A DNA stretch of 7,348 bases from NCBI GenBank assembly GCA_937976315.1, contig CALJRR010000031.1, forward strand, positions 1 through 7,348, written 5' to 3'. The notes under the pieces are model-generated. The model worked only from the letters and a program-made list of their open reading frames with translations, ran no database searches and was not told the DNA's origin. The position numbers and the translations under genes are program-made. The DNA is from an uncultured Candidatus Saccharibacteria bacterium (GTDB lineage: Bacteria > Patescibacteriota > Saccharimonadia > Saccharimonadales > Saccharimonadaceae). This document shows positions 1-6,294 of the stretch, one piece after another (the stretch's first letter is position 1; every line of letters starts with the position of its first letter).

Positions 1-1263
1 TGTTTCAACGGCAGAGTTTGTATGGATAGTAGAGAATACCAAGTGTCCGGTCAGCGCTGCTTGAACACCAAGGTTTGCGGTTTCGCCGTCGCGAATTTCT
101 CCGACCATGATGATATTTGGGTCTTGACGAAGTAGCGCCCTTAACCCTGAAGCGAAAGTCATTCCAGCTTTGGCGTTAGTCTGGGTTTGATTAACTCCTG
201 GGATTTTATATTCTACTGGGTCTTCAATTGTGGAAATATTGACATCTGGAGTATTGAGCTCTGACAGAATACTGAACAAGCTGGTCGATTTTCCCGATCC
301 GGTTGGTCCAGTCACCAGGATCATTCCGTTCGGCTGAGCCATTGCGTCTTTTACGGTTGCGAGCGACAGACCCCAATATCCAAGCTGATCCAGTTTAACG
401 GCTTGGTTCGATTCGTCCAAAATACGCATGACCACTTTTTCGCCGTCAGCGATTGGCAATGTCGAAACGCGAAGCGCGTATTGTTTTCCTGAAACTTTTA
501 TCTTAAATCGGCCGTCCTGCGGTACGCGGCGTTCGTCAATTTTCAGATTAGAGAGAATTTTAATGCGGCTCACCAAAGCGCCGTGGACGTTTCGTGGCAA
601 TTTGTTAACTTCCTTCAAAACACCGTCAATTCGATAACGAACCTGAACGTAATCCTCGCGTGGCTCAATGTGAATGTCAGAAGCGTTGGATTTTATGGCA
701 TATTCCAGTAACAAATTAACAGTTTGGGCAATTGGTGAATTTTCCGCAAAATCATCTTGGCTAACGTTTTGGTCTTCTGCGGACGTGTCTTTTTGTACCG
801 CAATGACTTCATCAAGCTCGGCGTTAATATTGCCGCGATAATTTTCCAAACAGTCCAAAATGTTACTTTTTGTCGCTAGGAAAACCTTAGTGTTGTAGCC
901 AATTTCTTTCTGAATAAAGTTCAACGCCTGCACGTCGTCTGGATCTTCCATCGCAAGCGACAAGCTGTCATCTTCATTTTTCTCAAAAAGCACAACATTA
1001 TATTGGCGTGCGATATGTTCAGGAATTCGTTTCAATACATCTTCGGGAATATCCTTTGGCTCAATTCGCACGAAAGGCACACCGATATAATCGCCGATCA
1101 ACTTTGTCAAATCTTCCTCAGAAATGACTTTTTGTTCAATAGTGGTCTCTTGCAATGTTTGCTTCGACCGTTCAGCGATCAATTTCAAATCAGCAAGCTG
1201 CGGCTCATCAATAACCCCACCTTGTTTCAGAATGCTCTCAATTGTCTGGTCTGAAACACGCAT
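1..1263 (-). CDS. pilB: Type IV pilus assembly / type II secretion ATPase (PilB/GspE family), C-terminus outside window
   Basis: Cytoplasmic hexameric ATPase that powers extension of type IV pili or related pseudopili. I translated the minus strand by hand from the ATG at 1263-1261: 421 codons stay open to the window edge. An N-terminal T2SSE_N/MshEN-like domain (about residues 40-145, with EEDLTKLIGDYIGVPFVRIE) precedes the RecA-like core, which begins near VNLLLEYAIKSNASDIHIEP (about 181-200). Walker A is GPTGSGKST (319-327), the Asp box is STIEDPVEY (344-352), Walker B is IIMVGEIRDGETA (384-396) and the His box is LTGHLVFSTIHTN (404-416). All key motifs are intact. Family members usually run to about 550-570 residues, so roughly 130-150 are missing beyond position 1. 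The motif order fits PilB/GspE better than the retraction ATPase PilT, which lacks this N-terminal extension. No other in-frame start lies between 1263 and the upstream stop, and no clear Shine-Dalgarno (SD) is seen. It is divergent from tsaE. The PilB versus GspE choice would need the neighbouring pilus genes. Confidence 0.93.
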   Translation of the reverse strand, partial: MRVSDQTIESILKQGGVIDEPQLADLKLIAERSKQTLQETTIEQKVISEEDLTKLIGDYIGVPFVRIEPKDIPEDVLKRIPEHIARQYNVVLFEKNEDDSLSLAMEDPDDVQALNFIQKEIGYNTKVFLATKSNILDCLENYRGNINAELDEVIAVQKDTSAEDQNVSQDDFAENSPIAQTVNLLLEYAIKSNASDIHIEPREDYVQVRYRIDGVLKEVNKLPRNVHGALVSRIKILSNLKIDERRVPQDGRFKIKVSGKQYALRVSTLPIADGEKVVMRILDESNQAVKLDQLGYWGLSLATVKDAMAQPNGMILVTGPTGSGKSTSLFSILSELNTPDVNISTIEDPVEYKIPGVNQTQTNAKAGMTFASGLRALLRQDPNIIMVGEIRDGETANLGVQAALTGHLVFSTIHTNSAVET

Positions 1264-1311
1264 AACTCTTATGGTTATTGTACTATCATCGCCAAAAAAA
1301 AGCTAGCATAG

Positions 1312-1317
1312 TATAAT
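1312..1317 (+). promoter_or_regulatory. Candidate -10 box for tsaE-tsaB (near-leaderless start)
   Basis: A perfect TATAAT ends six bases before the GTG start of tsaE at 1324, so transcription would begin at or within a base or two of the start codon. No good -35 hexamer lies 16-18 nt upstream; that interval holds an A-tract (1294-1302) that might act as an upstream element. On the opposite strand a TACAAT (1282-1277) could serve pilB, giving a leader of only a few bases. Both assignments rest on sequence alone. Confidence 0.45.
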
Positions 1318-1323
1318 GTAAGA

Positions 1324-1782
1324 GTGAATATTTCTAGTGAAGAGAAAATGCGAGAATTGGGCGCGGCAATTGGTCGGTCTGTTTCTGGCGGGGAAGTTCT
1401 GGAATTGGTCGGTGATATTGGCGCGGGGAAAACTACATTGACGAAGGGAATTGCGCAAGCTTTAGAGATTGACGAGCCAGTTCAGAGTCCAACTTTCACG
1501 ATTTCTCGCGTGTACGATTCACCTCGCGGTCTGAGTTTGGCGCATTACGATTTTTATAGATTGGGAAATGCTGGAATTATGAGCGAGGAGATTCGCGAAG
1601 TGGCGGCTTCTAATTCGGTGGTTGTAGTTGAATGGGCTGGCGCTGTCGATGATGCATTGCCGAGTGATCGGTTGGTGATAAAAATTACTGCGATTAGCGA
1701 AGAAGGGCGGCTTGTGGAATTTTATCCTGGCGGCAAAAAATCTGATGAACTTTTGGGAAAAATAAAGGAGAATATGGCGTGA
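1324..1782 (+). CDS. tsaE: tRNA threonylcarbamoyladenosine biosynthesis ATPase TsaE
   Basis: Small P-loop ATPase that drives the TsaB-TsaD-TsaE complex, which puts the threonylcarbamoyl group on A37 of ANN-decoding tRNAs (t6A); cytoplasmic. The 152-residue length is typical. Walker A is GDIGAGKT (30-37), followed by the family motif VQSPTFTI (53-60), HYDFYRL (74-80) and the Walker-B-like strand VVVVEWAGAV (99-108). The GTG at 1324 is chosen because the N-terminus ISSEEKMRELGAAIG matches the usual TsaE beginning before the P-loop; an internal ATG at 1348 would cut into it. There is no strong SD, and a TATAAT just upstream suggests a leaderless message. The gene ends in TGA overlapping the GTG of tsaB (GTGA, 1779-1782), so the two are translationally coupled. 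tsaD is not in the window. Confidence 0.93.
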   Translation: MNISSEEKMRELGAAIGRSVSGGEVLELVGDIGAGKTTLTKGIAQALEIDEPVQSPTFTISRVYDSPRGLSLAHYDFYRLGNAGIMSEEIREVAASNSVVVVEWAGAVDDALPSDRLVIKITAISEEGRLVEFYPGGKKSDELLGKIKENMA

Positions 1783-2153
1783 TAATTTTATTAGACACTT
1801 CAACATCAACATGTTTTTTGACAATAGTCAATGGAGAAAATCGTCAGGATTTTGAATGGGAAGCTGGGCGAACGTTGGCGCGGAATTTGTTGAAATTTTT
1901 GGAAGAAAAGACTGGCGATTTGCATCTTATAAGCGGCATTGGTGTGATGAAAGGTCCGGGAAGTTTTACGGGGCTGAGGATTGGTTTGACGGTTGCGAAT
2001 ACGCTGGCGGACAGCTTGAATATTCCTATTGTTAGTGCGATGGGTGACAATTGGCGTGATTTGGCTTTGGATAAATTGCGTTCTGGCGAGAATGAAAAAA
2101 TTGTTATGCCAGAGTACGGCGCTGCTGCGAATATCACTGCACCGCGAAAATAA
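1779..2153 (+). CDS. tsaB: Short TsaB (t6A complex dimerization subunit), N-terminal domain only
   Basis: TsaB is the inactive ASKHA-fold partner that binds TsaD in the t6A complex. The first 90 residues match the family: IILLDTSTS at the N-terminus (2-10) and the hallmark GPGSFTGLRIG (59-69), followed by NIPIVSAMG (81-89). The protein stops at 124 residues, while typical bacterial TsaB has about 220-240, so most of the second subdomain is absent. The end MPEYGAAANITAPRK reads like a genuine C-terminal tail, not frameshifted sequence, and I found no continuation in the short spacer after the stop. I therefore treat it as a natural short form and not as a pseudogene. The GTG start is supported by AAAGGAG (1764-1770) with 8 nt spacing. 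It overlaps tsaE by 4 nt and is surely co-transcribed with it. Confidence 0.85.
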   Translation: MIILLDTSTSTCFLTIVNGENRQDFEWEAGRTLARNLLKFLEEKTGDLHLISGIGVMKGPGSFTGLRIGLTVANTLADSLNIPIVSAMGDNWRDLALDKLRSGENEKIVMPEYGAAANITAPRK

Positions 2154-2164
2154 TTTTTATCGCC

Positions 2165-2205
2165 CAAACCGTCAAAACCGTGTATAATTAAATTACGGCG
2201 GTTTG
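2165..2205 (+). promoter_or_regulatory. Candidate rny promoter with repeated CAAACCG half-sites
   Basis: TATAAT at 2183-2188 is the only good -10 box in the tsaB-rny spacer. The region where a -35 would sit has no TTGACA-like hexamer but carries AAACCGT twice, nine bases apart (2166-2172 and 2175-2181). An inverted copy, CGGTTTG (2199-2205), lies just downstream of the -10. This arrangement of half-sites around a promoter resembles an operator, but no regulator is known from the window. A start near 2195 would give a leader of about 110 nt before rny. Confidence 0.4.
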
Positions 2206-2256
2206 TGATTTTTGATTCGCCGGATTAGATAGTTTGAAGTTGATTGGCTGTTGATA

Positions 2257-2301
2257 TTTTTCCTTGAGACGAACACTCAGGGGCGGCTGATCGGAAAGGA
2301 A
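2257..2301 (+). promoter_or_regulatory. rny leader: hairpin and possible SD-sequestering pairing
   Basis: CCTTGAG (2262-2268) can pair with CTCAGGG (2276-2282) in a 7-bp stem with a 7-nt loop (one G-U pair), ending 10 nt before the SD GGAAAGGA (2293-2300). The overlapping TTCCTT (2260-2265) is exactly complementary to AAGGAA (2296-2301), which covers the SD. The two pairings compete for 2262-2265, so the leader could switch between an SD-free and an SD-covered form. This is a structural inference by eye, with no energy calculation, and it matches no riboswitch class I know. Confidence 0.3.
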
Positions 2302-2306
2302 TGATA

Positions 2307-3797
2307 ATGATAGAAGTAATTATTGCCGCGGCTGTTGGAGCTGGCGCGGGTGCTGCTGGTCTTGTTGGATATCAGCGAACTCGCCAAATTAACGGTAAAA
2401 ATCAGATTGAGCGAGATCTGGCGGATGCAAAAACTAAGGCGAGCGATATTGTCCTAAAGGCTAAGGATGAGGCGCTTAAGATTGAAAATGAACGTCGCAA
2501 GGAGTGGCAAAAGACTGAAAATCGTTTGGCGGATCGTGAGAAGACTTTGGATAATAAGCTGGAAGAGCTTGATCGACGAGCGGAAAAATTGCGCGCGCAT
2601 GAGGATGAAGTTGATAATCTTAAAAATGAAATTCGCGATATTCGTACACGTCAGCAGGAAAAGCTTGAAAAAATCGCTGGATTGAAGAAAAAAGATGCTG
2701 CCGATAAGTTAATGCAGATGACTGAGCGCGACATTAAGCAAGACTTGGTCGGTTTGGTGTCGAAACTACAACATGACGCAATGGATGACGCTGAAGAACG
2801 GGCGCAAATGATCCTAGTGACCGCGATGGAGCGAATGAGTAGTGAAGTTACTGCTGAGCGTACGGTGACTGCAGTCAAATTGACTGATGATGAGATGAAG
2901 GGTCGAATTATCGGCAAGGAAGGGCGTAATATTCAGGCGCTGCAGCGCGAAACTGGCGTCGATATTTTAGTTGACGATACACCTGGCATGATTATTTTGT
3001 CGAGTTTTGATCCTGTTCGCCGACAAGTGGCTCGCTTGAGTCTTGAGATGTTGATGAAGGATGGTCGTATTCATCCTGCGCGCATTGAAGAGGTGGTTGC
3101 TAAAGCTAAAAAACAGATTGAAAAAGAGGTTCGACAAGCCGGTGAAGATGCTATGCGCGAAACTGGTGTAGTTGGAATTCCGAAGGAAATGCTGCTATTG
3201 CTTGGTGAATTGAAGTTTCGTACTAGCTTCGGTCAGAACGTTTTGAAGCATTCGACTGAGATGGCGCAAATTGCTGGAATGATTGCTGAGGAAATTGGTG
3301 CGGACGTGCGCATTACGAAAATTGCTACACTTCTTCATGATGTCGGTAAGGCGGTGTCGCATAAAATTGAGGGCAAGCATCATCACATTGGGGCGGAATT
3401 GGCTCGTAAATATGGCATGGATGAGAGAATTGTCCACGCAATCGAAGCACACCACGATGATATTGAAGCGACAACCCCAGAAGCGATTATTGTTCGAGTC
3501 TGTGATGCGGCTTCGGCTGCACGTCCAGGTGCGCGTAATGTTTCTGCTGAAAACTTTGCAGAGCGAATGCGCGATTTGGAAAATGTCGCCACGAGCTTTG
3601 AGGGAATTGATAAGGCTTACGCGATTTCTGCCGGCCGTGAAGTTCGTGTGATAGTGAAACCTCAGACGATTGATGATTTGTCGGCGATTAAATTGGCGCG
3701 AGATATTGCGACGAAAATTGAGTCGACAATGCAATATCCTGGCACAATTAAGGTTAACGTGATTCGCGAAACGCGAGCAATTGAGTTTGCTAAATAA
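2307..3797 (+). CDS. rny: Ribonuclease Y (membrane-anchored endoribonuclease)
   Basis: RNase Y starts bulk mRNA decay by endonucleolytic cuts, preferring 5'-monophosphate RNA, and sits at the inner face of the membrane. Order of parts, numbered from the 2307 ATG: one N-terminal membrane segment rich in Ala/Gly/Val (about 2-21), a long charged coiled coil (about 30-135), a KH RNA-binding domain with GRIIGKEGRN (199-208), then an HD domain with VLKHSTE (H315), the metal pair in LLHDVGKA (H344-D345) and EAHHDD (H382-H383). The family C-terminus, with CDAASAARPGAR, follows. The length of 496 is close to the usual 510-520, and the protein looks intact. An ATG at 2301 would add two residues (Met-Ile), but the SD AAGGA (2296-2300) abuts it and lies 6 nt from 2307, so 2307 is preferred. 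It is the first gene of an operon with the Nudix gene (1-nt overlap) and gpmA. Confidence 0.95.
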   Translation: MIEVIIAAAVGAGAGAAGLVGYQRTRQINGKNQIERDLADAKTKASDIVLKAKDEALKIENERRKEWQKTENRLADREKTLDNKLEELDRRAEKLRAHEDEVDNLKNEIRDIRTRQQEKLEKIAGLKKKDAADKLMQMTERDIKQDLVGLVSKLQHDAMDDAEERAQMILVTAMERMSSEVTAERTVTAVKLTDDEMKGRIIGKEGRNIQALQRETGVDILVDDTPGMIILSSFDPVRRQVARLSLEMLMKDGRIHPARIEEVVAKAKKQIEKEVRQAGEDAMRETGVVGIPKEMLLLLGELKFRTSFGQNVLKHSTEMAQIAGMIAEEIGADVRITKIATLLHDVGKAVSHKIEGKHHHIGAELARKYGMDERIVHAIEAHHDDIEATTPEAIIVRVCDAASAARPGARNVSAENFAERMRDLENVATSFEGIDKAYAISAGREVRVIVKPQTIDDLSAIKLARDIATKIESTMQYPGTIKVNVIRETRAIEFAK

Positions 3798-4324
3798 TGA
3801 AATTTACAGATGAAGAGCGACGGGCTTGGCTGGCAAGTTTGGACAGGCGTTTTTCTAGTGCGGCGGTGTTGATTGAAAATGAGCAGGGCGAACTATTGAT
3901 CGTCAAGGCTGGTTATAAAGACCATTGGTCGCTGCCTGGTGGCATTGTTGATGCTGGAGAATCTCCGTTGGAAGCAGCAGTGCGCGAGGTGAAAGAAGAA
4001 GTTGATATTCAAGTCGACCCTAAGGATTTGAAGCTTGCAATGGTCGCTTCGCGTCATTCTGATGAATTTTTGACACATCAATTTGTGTTTTTTACGAAGT
4101 TAGAAAACGATGCTTTTTCTGAGATAAAGTTGCAGGAATCGGAAATTGTGGCTAGTAAATTTATTGCCAAAAATGAGGTTGATTTTGAAGATATGTCGCT
4201 GCTCTGGGCAATCAGATTTTGGGCAATTGATAAATTCGGTTATGTAAATACGAAAATTATTGATAATGATGGCGTGAAAAAAGAAGTTGTAGATTTTTTT
4301 GCGCCGATGATTGGAGGGAAATAA
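3797..4324 (+). CDS. Nudix hydrolase (substrate unknown)
   Basis: A 175-residue Nudix-fold hydrolase, a family that cleaves nucleoside diphosphates linked to another group. The Nudix box begins in HWSLPGG and runs from G49 through E55 to REVKEEVDI (63-71). It keeps the metal-binding REXXEE glutamates, but Asp stands at position 70 where the consensus has Gly. After the box, MVASRHSDEFLTHQFVFF (82-99) forms the later strands of the fold. The C-terminal ~60 residues give no motif I can tie to a substrate. Possible roles are house-cleaning of oxidised nucleotides (MutT-like) or removal of pyrophosphate from 5'-triphosphate RNA (RppH-like). The second would fit its place directly after rny, but this is inference. 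Its ATG overlaps the rny stop by 1 nt (TAATG) without a good SD, which suggests translation by re-initiation. It overlaps gpmA in the same way. Confidence 0.88.
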   Translation: MKFTDEERRAWLASLDRRFSSAAVLIENEQGELLIVKAGYKDHWSLPGGIVDAGESPLEAAVREVKEEVDIQVDPKDLKLAMVASRHSDEFLTHQFVFFTKLENDAFSEIKLQESEIVASKFIAKNEVDFEDMSLLWAIRFWAIDKFGYVNTKIIDNDGVKKEVVDFFAPMIGGK

Positions 4325-4959
4325 TGGGAATATTAGTTATTAGTCGGCACGGTGAGAGTGAGTGGAATCTGCTCGGCAAGTGGACTGGCTGGACAGATGT
4401 TAATTTGACGGAAAAGGGCCGTAATGACACCGTGCGATTGGGTGCTTTATTGAAAGGTCTATCATTTAACGAGGCTTACACTTCATCATTAAAACGCACA
4501 CAACAAACTTTGGCGGCGCTACTCGAAGGCTGTGGTGTTGAAAATCTACCAACAACGCATGCAACTGAGTTAAACGAGCGTGATTACGGTGATTTGACTG
4601 GAAAAAATAAATGGGAAGTTAAAGCGGAGATTGGCGAAGAAGCTTTTAATGGTATTCGACGCGGTTGGGATTATCCAGTGCCGGGCGGCGAAACTTTGAA
4701 AGATGTTTATGCACGAGTTGTTCCATATTTTGAGCAAGAGATTTTGCCGAAATTGCAGAATGGTGAGAATATTCTATTGGTGGCTCACGGCAATTCTATT
4801 CGGGCTTTAATTAAACATCTTGACCAAGTTCCAGAAGCCGAGATGGCGAATGTAGAGATGCCATTTGGTCAATTACTGGTTTATACGTTCGAGCCCGGTC
4901 AATCTTTGCCAATCAAAAAAGAAGTATTGTCGGTTGAGATTGAAGCTGTGAATGCTTAA
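4324..4959 (+). CDS. gpmA: 2,3-bisphosphoglycerate-dependent phosphoglycerate mutase
   Basis: Interconverts 3- and 2-phosphoglycerate in lower glycolysis through a phosphohistidine. The histidine-phosphatase signature SRHGESEWN (7-15, phospho-acceptor H9) is followed by WTGWTDVNLTEKG (20-32), LKRTQQT (56-62, R58), the acid in ELNERDYG (E85) and the second active-site His in LLVAHGNSIR (H155). The WTGWTDVNL and LNERDYG motifs point to true dPGM rather than a general phosphatase. At 211 residues it is shorter than the roughly 250 of the E. coli enzyme: the segment between GIRRGWDYP and the PGGETLKD motif is condensed, as in the compact dPGM forms. The start has a strong SD, GGAGGG (4313-4318), 5 nt upstream, so expression need not rely only on coupling. 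It is the last gene of the rny operon, and its stop overlaps the stop of a convergent gene by 4 nt. Confidence 0.93.
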   Translation: MGILVISRHGESEWNLLGKWTGWTDVNLTEKGRNDTVRLGALLKGLSFNEAYTSSLKRTQQTLAALLEGCGVENLPTTHATELNERDYGDLTGKNKWEVKAEIGEEAFNGIRRGWDYPVPGGETLKDVYARVVPYFEQEILPKLQNGENILLVAHGNSIRALIKHLDQVPEAEMANVEMPFGQLLVYTFEPGQSLPIKKEVLSVEIEAVNA

Positions 4960-6287
4960 ATAGTTGTATATATTTCGTATGCACTTAACGCCGATAAAAA
5001 TTGTTGAAATCTAAGAGTGTCGTCGCCGCGATATGGCCACGTTGCATGGTTTAGCCAGAAACCCATTAAGGTTAGGCAATGATCTAAATTTATTTCTTTG
5101 TAATAGTTTGAAATATTATGACCGCTTTTATGTAGGTCGATTAGTAGGCTAGTGATGTCGCTACCGGATTCTCCAGGTCCAGACCAACTCCAGTCGATTA
5201 ACTTAGTGCCGCGTTTGGAATGCCAAGCCATATTTGATTGTCGAATATCGTGATGACAAAAAACTAATTTTTTTATATCGCTATGTCGACCTCCGGCATT
5301 TAGTAAGGCGGGTAAGTCTGCCAATAATTTCTTAGCTATATTTTGGCTATGAGGCGTTAATCTGTCTAAGAATCCTAATGACAACTCTCTCAATTTAGCT
5401 ATTTTCTTCTCGTCTAACGAAGCCCATCCTTCTTTAATAAAACTATCGCGTGACGATTCGATATCAAAAGTGTCAGGCGGCAATGGTATATTTTCCAACT
5501 CGTCAAACTTTTCCTTCGCTGATTTGACATAAGCGTCTAGTGTTTCGTTCTTTGCTCGCCATAGCCAACCTTCGTTGGACGTCATTGTCTCCATGATAAA
5601 AGTGTCATCGTCTCGCAATATTGATCTGTGTGGAATTCCACTATATCCATGACATCGCAGATAGGACATCGTGAACGCTTCTTTTCTCAGATATTGGTGC
5701 AGTCTATTTCGCTTAATATCATCGTATCTAGTTGATGTTCGCTTAATAAATACCGAATGATCATTTTTTGTGGCGATAATTTTGTCGTATTGCATATGAC
5801 CGCCGTTAATATTGCGGTAATTTTCGGAAAACTCTACTACCTTAATTAGCGACCGACAAGACAAATAATCAATAGCCCTGGTTACTATTTCATCATGCGA
5901 TGCGTATAATTTAGGCAAATTATTGAACGGTAGCCAGGCTGCGTCGATGGCATCGTCTTGTCCTGACACCTCTGATAGTTCGTTGACTATGAACAGATAC
6001 GCACTGGTTTCAATCCATGACGTCTGACTGTTGCGTGGATCATTAACAAGCCCTTTGTATATTAATATTGGATTGTCACTAATTATTGTTCCAGTTTCTT
6101 CTTTTGTTTCGCGAATTGCTGCGGTAAAGGAATCTTCTTTAGGGTTAACGAATCCTCCAGGTAATGCCCATTCTCCGCTAGATCGTTTTATCAAAAGGAT
6201 TTTTTGTGCGATTGGGTTGATTATTACGCTGTCTGCGGTGTAATTTGGACCGTTATACCATAATTTACGATTCATAGATGTTGGCAT
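4956..6287 (-). CDS. Fusion of NUDT9/TRPM2-type ADP-ribose Nudix domain and APH/choline-kinase-like phosphotransferase domain
   Basis: A 443-residue protein with two enzymes in one chain. Residues 8-142 resemble the ADP-ribose pyrophosphatase domain of NUDT9 and the TRPM2 channel: YNGPNYTADSVI near the start, EWALPGG then a full Nudix box from G45 through E51 to RETKEETG (59-66), then YKGLVNDPRN (77-86), SWIET (90-94) and LYASHDEI (127-134). NUDT9 hydrolyses ADP-ribose to AMP and ribose 5-phosphate. Residues about 165-443 form an APH-type kinase-like domain: VFIKR (179-183), a helix with E203, the hinge FIMETM (230-235), the catalytic loop CHHDIRQSN (D347, N352) and the metal motif LIDWSW (D365) with SDIT (D377). 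Both catalytic sets appear complete; the kinase substrate is unknown. The ATG at 6287 lacks an SD and lies 7 nt after the stop of the pncB remnant, so coupling is likely; Met5 (6275) is the alternative start. By eye it is more AT-rich than rny, which may reflect transfer. Confidence 0.85.
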   Translation of the reverse strand: MPTSMNRKLWYNGPNYTADSVIINPIAQKILLIKRSSGEWALPGGFVNPKEDSFTAAIRETKEETGTIISDNPILIYKGLVNDPRNSQTSWIETSAYLFIVNELSEVSGQDDAIDAAWLPFNNLPKLYASHDEIVTRAIDYLSCRSLIKVVEFSENYRNINGGHMQYDKIIATKNDHSVFIKRTSTRYDDIKRNRLHQYLRKEAFTMSYLRCHGYSGIPHRSILRDDDTFIMETMTSNEGWLWRAKNETLDAYVKSAKEKFDELENIPLPPDTFDIESSRDSFIKEGWASLDEKKIAKLRELSLGFLDRLTPHSQNIAKKLLADLPALLNAGGRHSDIKKLVFCHHDIRQSNMAWHSKRGTKLIDWSWSGPGESGSDITSLLIDLHKSGHNISNYYKEINLDHCLTLMGFWLNHATWPYRGDDTLRFQQFLSALSAYEIYTTI

Positions 6288-6294
6288 TGTTTTT

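Noticed and set aside
1003..1306. Two plus-strand open frames of 83 and 60 codons
   Set aside because: They lie opposite the N-terminal coding part of pilB (the second runs on into the divergent spacer), have no recognisable domain, and the pilB frame explains the sequence.
2144..2163. GCGA...TCGC inverted sequence at the end of tsaB as a terminator
   Set aside because: Only 4 bp pair before mismatches, and there is no GC-rich stem with a U-tract after it.
3195..3734. A 179-codon open frame on the minus strand inside rny
   Set aside because: It is antisense to the HD and C-terminal domains of a clearly real RNase Y, has a Ser/Arg/Asn-rich composition without motifs, and no SD or promoter. 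A shadow frame.
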